Below, piece by piece: positions 60,380-64,000 of a stretch of DNA of 64,000 bases. Made by a program: the position numbers and the translations under genes. Under the pieces are notes generated by a model. It searched no databases, had not been told where the DNA came from, and was given only the letters and a program-made list of their open reading frames with translations. Every line of letters starts with the position of its first letter. Position 1 is the first letter of the stretch. The stretch is from positions 14,458,501-14,522,500 of the forward strand of contig AP031351.1 of the NCBI GenBank assembly GCA_037833965.1, written 5' to 3'. The stretch comes from Marchantia polymorpha subsp. ruderalis (lineage: Eukaryota > Streptophyta > Marchantiopsida > Marchantiales > Marchantiaceae).

Positions 60380-63300
60380 ATGATGAGAAGGCAGGTGGTA
60401 GCGGAAGTGTTGAGATCTGGGTCGCGTATATGCAACCAAGCTTCTGCTACTGCTTGCAGCTCGGCGAAGGTCGCACAATTTGGAATGAGCCAGATTGGGG
60501 CTCTCGCTGCTGGTGTAGGCTTGTCCGCATCCTTCTCCGCGTCGCGCTTTGCATTTTCTGCTGCCAATGATTCTTTCGCCATGGTGTCACGGCACAAGTA
60601 CGATTCCTAATTTTCCCGTTCAGTTCATTCTCAGTTTTGAATGTGAAACTCGACTTCATTTGCATTCTTCTTTGTTCAATTTTCTAGAGGTTTCAAATGG
60701 ATCGTTCTGCTTTTGTTGTAGGTTAAGTAGCCGGGAATGATAGTGACAGTCTGAATTTTCGGCTCTTACTGAGATTGCGATGAGTAAATCTTTACAGCAG
60801 ATTACAATTTGTAGGAATTATTTCAAGTAATGTGTACGAACATCTTCAACCTCATCCCTCCCTTCGTGTCTACTTTAGTGTTCTTATCAAGGTTGATATG
60901 ATTCGGTAGAGGCGTGAATGGGGGATGGAGATGTTAGATGAAGCGAAATATCTGTGCGAAAGCATATCACTATACTTACAAATTTTTACACTGAAAGTTG
61001 TCGTTACCACTTTATGAGGTCTCTTCTTTCGGTTTAAATTTCGGCAGTGCAAATCTTTCAATGATAGATTGCTTCTAGAATGTTATGACACTTTTAACAT
61101 AAAATTTATATTCGACTCTTAGCTGCCGTCTGTAGATAGGTTGGCAGTTGTGCTACAAATTCAAGTGTGTTCATGTATTGGATTCTTCGAACTTCTGAAT
61201 CTTGTTGACTTTCGTGAAATATGCTTGTCTCATGAGGCTTCTCTGGGAAACTTTATTTCATACGTTGAATACTCTTCTTCTTGCCTTAAGACAGGAAACT
61301 TTCGCAGCGAGTGCATAATTGTAGATAGTGATTTGATAGAAAGAATTCTTGTTTTCCGTAAGCCTCATCCATTGATTTGGATGCTCCATGTGATTCCTCA
61401 ATTTCCTTACAGTTCAATTTCAAATTATTGATTCTAGAACAGGACAAAGTATCTTAATAATGTAAACGTCCCCTCTATTTTAACTGTTGATAAATGACTT
61501 GAGATTAATTCAGCGTACTCCTCGATTTATAATTTCTAACTTCTCAATACGGAGTGGACAGAGCTGGCACTTCTGGCGATGTAGATGTGAGGGCATCCGG
61601 CAGCACCACAGTAGGAGCCTGGTTCAATGTGCCGGAGCTTGCTGTACGAGATATCTACTTCGTTGTACCGTTGGATTACTCTTCTCCACATAGTTCCTCT
61701 ATCACCATATTTGTTCGCGAAGTTGTTGCAGGTAAACTTGTTGGCAACAAAGTTCAAATATATTGATTGTCCCTAGATACAAAACACGATAGTGAAGTAT
61801 GTAGTCCCTAACTGTTCGCCCACCTCTGTTTCCTTCATATCTTTATTCAAATTCTGCGTAACTATGGAGTGAACTTATGTTTTTACAGCTGGGAAGGAAG
61901 AACATCATCTACCGTATTTGCTGTACCTTCAAGGAGGACCAGGGTTTGAGTGTGCAAGACCTGCGGACGCTAATGGATGGATGAAAAAAGCCTGCGAAGA
62001 GTACCGTGTCATTCTTCTCGATCAGGCATGGTGGTTTAAGCTTGAACCTCATCAGTCTTTGTTATGACCTTTTCTTCATTTTTACAAGTAGAGTTTTGAA
62101 TCTGTCATGGGTTGTTGCAAGGTCATCTGTTTTATTTCATGTGGCAAAAGTTTCTTAAAGATATGTACCCTATTATTTTGCTGGAACTTTGTTGTGAGGC
62201 TATGGTTTGTAATGGCAGCGTGGAACAGGCCTTTCTACGCCTCTTACGCCAACGACTTTGAGTCAATTCACATCTGCAAAGCAACAGGCCTCATATTTAC
62301 AGCACTTTCGTGCAGATAATATCGTAAGAGATGCAGAATATGTCAGGAGTCGTCTCTTACCTCCTGGAGAACGTTGGAATATTTTGGGACAGGTTGTTTC
62401 CTTTCTTATTTGTTTTTTCATCGTTGATTGGTTGTGACATGCCATGATTTCGGAGAAATATATTTTTTGTGAGATTTAAGAGGTTAGCATTCATGTGTAA
62501 AATGCGTACATGATTTCCTCATGGTACTTGGTAAGCATATCAACTATTTTTGTTCTAAGTTGTGATAAAAGCTGACAACATTTTTTTATTCGGATCACTC
62601 ATGGTACGACCATCTGTTAGTTTGTAAAGGTTACAACTGCCACAAAAAACAATGTTGGTTGGACGAGCTCATCCTGAAGAGTTGTGATCGGTTCTTTTTT
62701 TTCCTTTTGATAGATTATTGTCTCCATGTGAGCATATGCTTCGTCACGTTAGCTTTTTGGTCTTCTTTCTCTTTGTAAGCGGTGCATTAGGTCTTTTCTC
62801 TTGCAGCCTTCAGACCAGTTGAAGGAGCATATCTCAATCGGAGCTTGATAAAATTTGTGGTATCAGTAGGGCCTTTTCTTGTGCAATTTTTGTGTTGGGC
62901 ATTTTCTCATGTGAATGGTGTTGTTTTCTTTTCAGAGTTTTGGTGGCTTTTGCGCAGTTACCTATCTCAGCCTTGCTCCCGCGGGGTTGCGCTATGTGCT
63001 GCTCACAGGTGGCCTTCCACCCCTTGGTGATGGCTGCACAGCTGACACGGTTTACCGTGAGTGTTACAAGCGAGTAGCTCTACAAAATGCAAAATTTTAC
63101 TCACGTTTCCCTCAAGATGAAGAGGTTGTCCGCTCGATCGTGCGTCATTTGGCTGAAGAAGGAGGGGTGAGCTGTTAAAATCATGATGATGATTGTCCAT
63201 GTTTCTGTCAGGATAACTATCTGACCATGCGGTCGTCCATCTCAAAAGGAGTGCGGTGTATTACGCCTAGTTTGATGGCGAGAGATCATGCTAAAGTGAA

Positions 63301-63924
63301 ATAAGTTTCTGACTGTCGGTTGTTTCTCCTCGTCGGTGGGTTTATGTGGCTAACAAAAGAGCAATTTGTGTAACAGGTTGCAATGCCCTCTGGTGGGATA
63401 TTGACGCCTCGGGTCCTGCAGCTGCTAGGTCTTTCTGGGTTGGGTTCCGCAGGTGGTTTCGAGCGGCTACACTACCTGTGAGTGACAATCAGTGTTAGGA
63501 CTATGATGTATAGTATCAAAAGCTTTTTGTGACTGCGAAACTACTTATGCTCGATAACTTGGACCTGTGAGCCCAGGTTGGAGAGGGCATGGGATCCATT
63601 ATTGGTGCCAGATGCAAGTGTCAGACTTAGTCATACCTTTCTGCGCATGGTAAGAAGGCCTTTTTCCTCATTCGAAAGTTTCACATCCTTCACTCTTGAG
63701 GTCAAGAAATGGCACAGTACTCAATATTTTGTATAAAAGACTTCTGTAGATATATTGTGTTTTCTCACAAACATATAGCACCTCATACAAGCTGTGGGTG
63801 CCCTCATAGGCCAATCATTTATCCTCATGTTCAACAATGAATGCATATGCAGGTAGAAATTTGGCTACTGGACTTTGACACGAATCCACTATACGCTCTT
63901 CTACATGAGAGTATATATTGCCAG
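60380..63924 (+). CDS. Prolyl aminopeptidase (proline iminopeptidase), alpha/beta hydrolase, 3' end beyond window
   Basis: Partial model, 392 residues so far, all phases consistent. Exons: 60380-60597, 61562-61731, 61889-62025, 62219-62392, 62936-63166, 63377-63477, 63577-63649, 63853-63924, then continuing. Residues 1 to about 60 are rich in Ala, Ser and Arg with almost no acids, like a mitochondrial or plastid transit peptide. 'YLLYLQGGPGFE' carries the oxyanion HGGPG-type motif. 'VILLDQ' joins across an intron to 'RGTGLSTP'. 'GQ' joins to 'SFGGFCAVTYL', giving the nucleophile elbow GQSFGG with the catalytic Ser. The last exon, 'LLDFDTNPLYALLHESIYCQ', matches the later part of the family. 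The catalytic Asp and His are not identified; the His should lie past the window end. The role is removal of N-terminal proline (peptidase family S33). Intron 3 seems to use a GC donor. The start is the first of two adjacent ATGs. Confidence 0.92.
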
Positions 63925-64000
63925 GTATTTTGATATGTTTTTTCTATCAATCTGCACTTTATAGTCAGAGATATCGTTTGCGAGCACGTGACGCGTATGC

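Noticed and set aside
1..64000. CRISPR arrays, bacterial operons, integrated phage
   Set aside because: No regularly spaced repeats, no ribosome-binding-site-spaced gene runs; introns and plant families exclude a prokaryotic window.

Overview
This window is nuclear DNA of a land plant. The genes are plant-type and intron-rich: a GRIP-domain golgin, a CLC-f-like chloride channel with CBS domains, cytosolic ribosomal protein S16, an F-box protein and an organelle-targeted-looking prolyl aminopeptidase. They sit among Ty1-copia, Ty3-gypsy and LINE remnants and very AT-rich spacers. The proteins are clearly diverged from angiosperm ones, and the mix of long AT-rich transposon deserts with compact GT-AG introns suggests a bryophyte, probably a moss. 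That placement is inference; no species can be read from the sequence.

Layout. 1-7.8 kb: a decayed coding segment (470-992 plus 6136-6386) split by an old Ty1-copia element with 252-bp LTRs (993-6135). 7.79-7.9 kb: a cluster of hairpins. 8.08-9.69 kb: an F-box gene on the minus strand. 11.36-15.03 kb: a second, young and GC-rich Ty1-copia element with 393-bp LTRs about 98% identical; it lacks protease and integrase. 15.57-16.38 kb: a second copy of the decayed coding segment, without the insertion. 17.0-17.2 kb: two adjacent inverted repeats. 17.2-22.7 kb: AT-rich spacer. 23.6-32.8 kb: the golgin gene, modelled with 27 phase-consistent exons. 33-44 kb: AT-rich transposon desert holding a minus-strand Ty3-gypsy relic, a LINE 3' end and tandem duplications. 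44.43-44.87 kb: intronless RPS16 with a telo-box in its leader. 45-50 kb: no convincing gene, including a GC-rich stretch near 47.6-48.5 kb. 50.03-55.28 kb: the CLC gene, 9 exons, 936 residues. 57.2 kb: a possible 74-residue tail-anchored protein. 60.4-63.9 kb and beyond: the prolyl aminopeptidase gene, cut by the window end.

The host genes are unrelated housekeeping or membrane-system genes, each with its own promoter; I see no operon-like or cluster logic. Two of them, golgin and CLC-f, probably act in the Golgi/trans-Golgi system, but nothing indicates that this proximity is meaningful. I found no convincing new multigene system. The most unusual items are the GC-rich, recently inserted copia element with an odd 44-bp flanking repeat, the near-perfect hairpins at 7.8 kb and 17.0 kb, and a likely GC-AG intron in the aminopeptidase gene.
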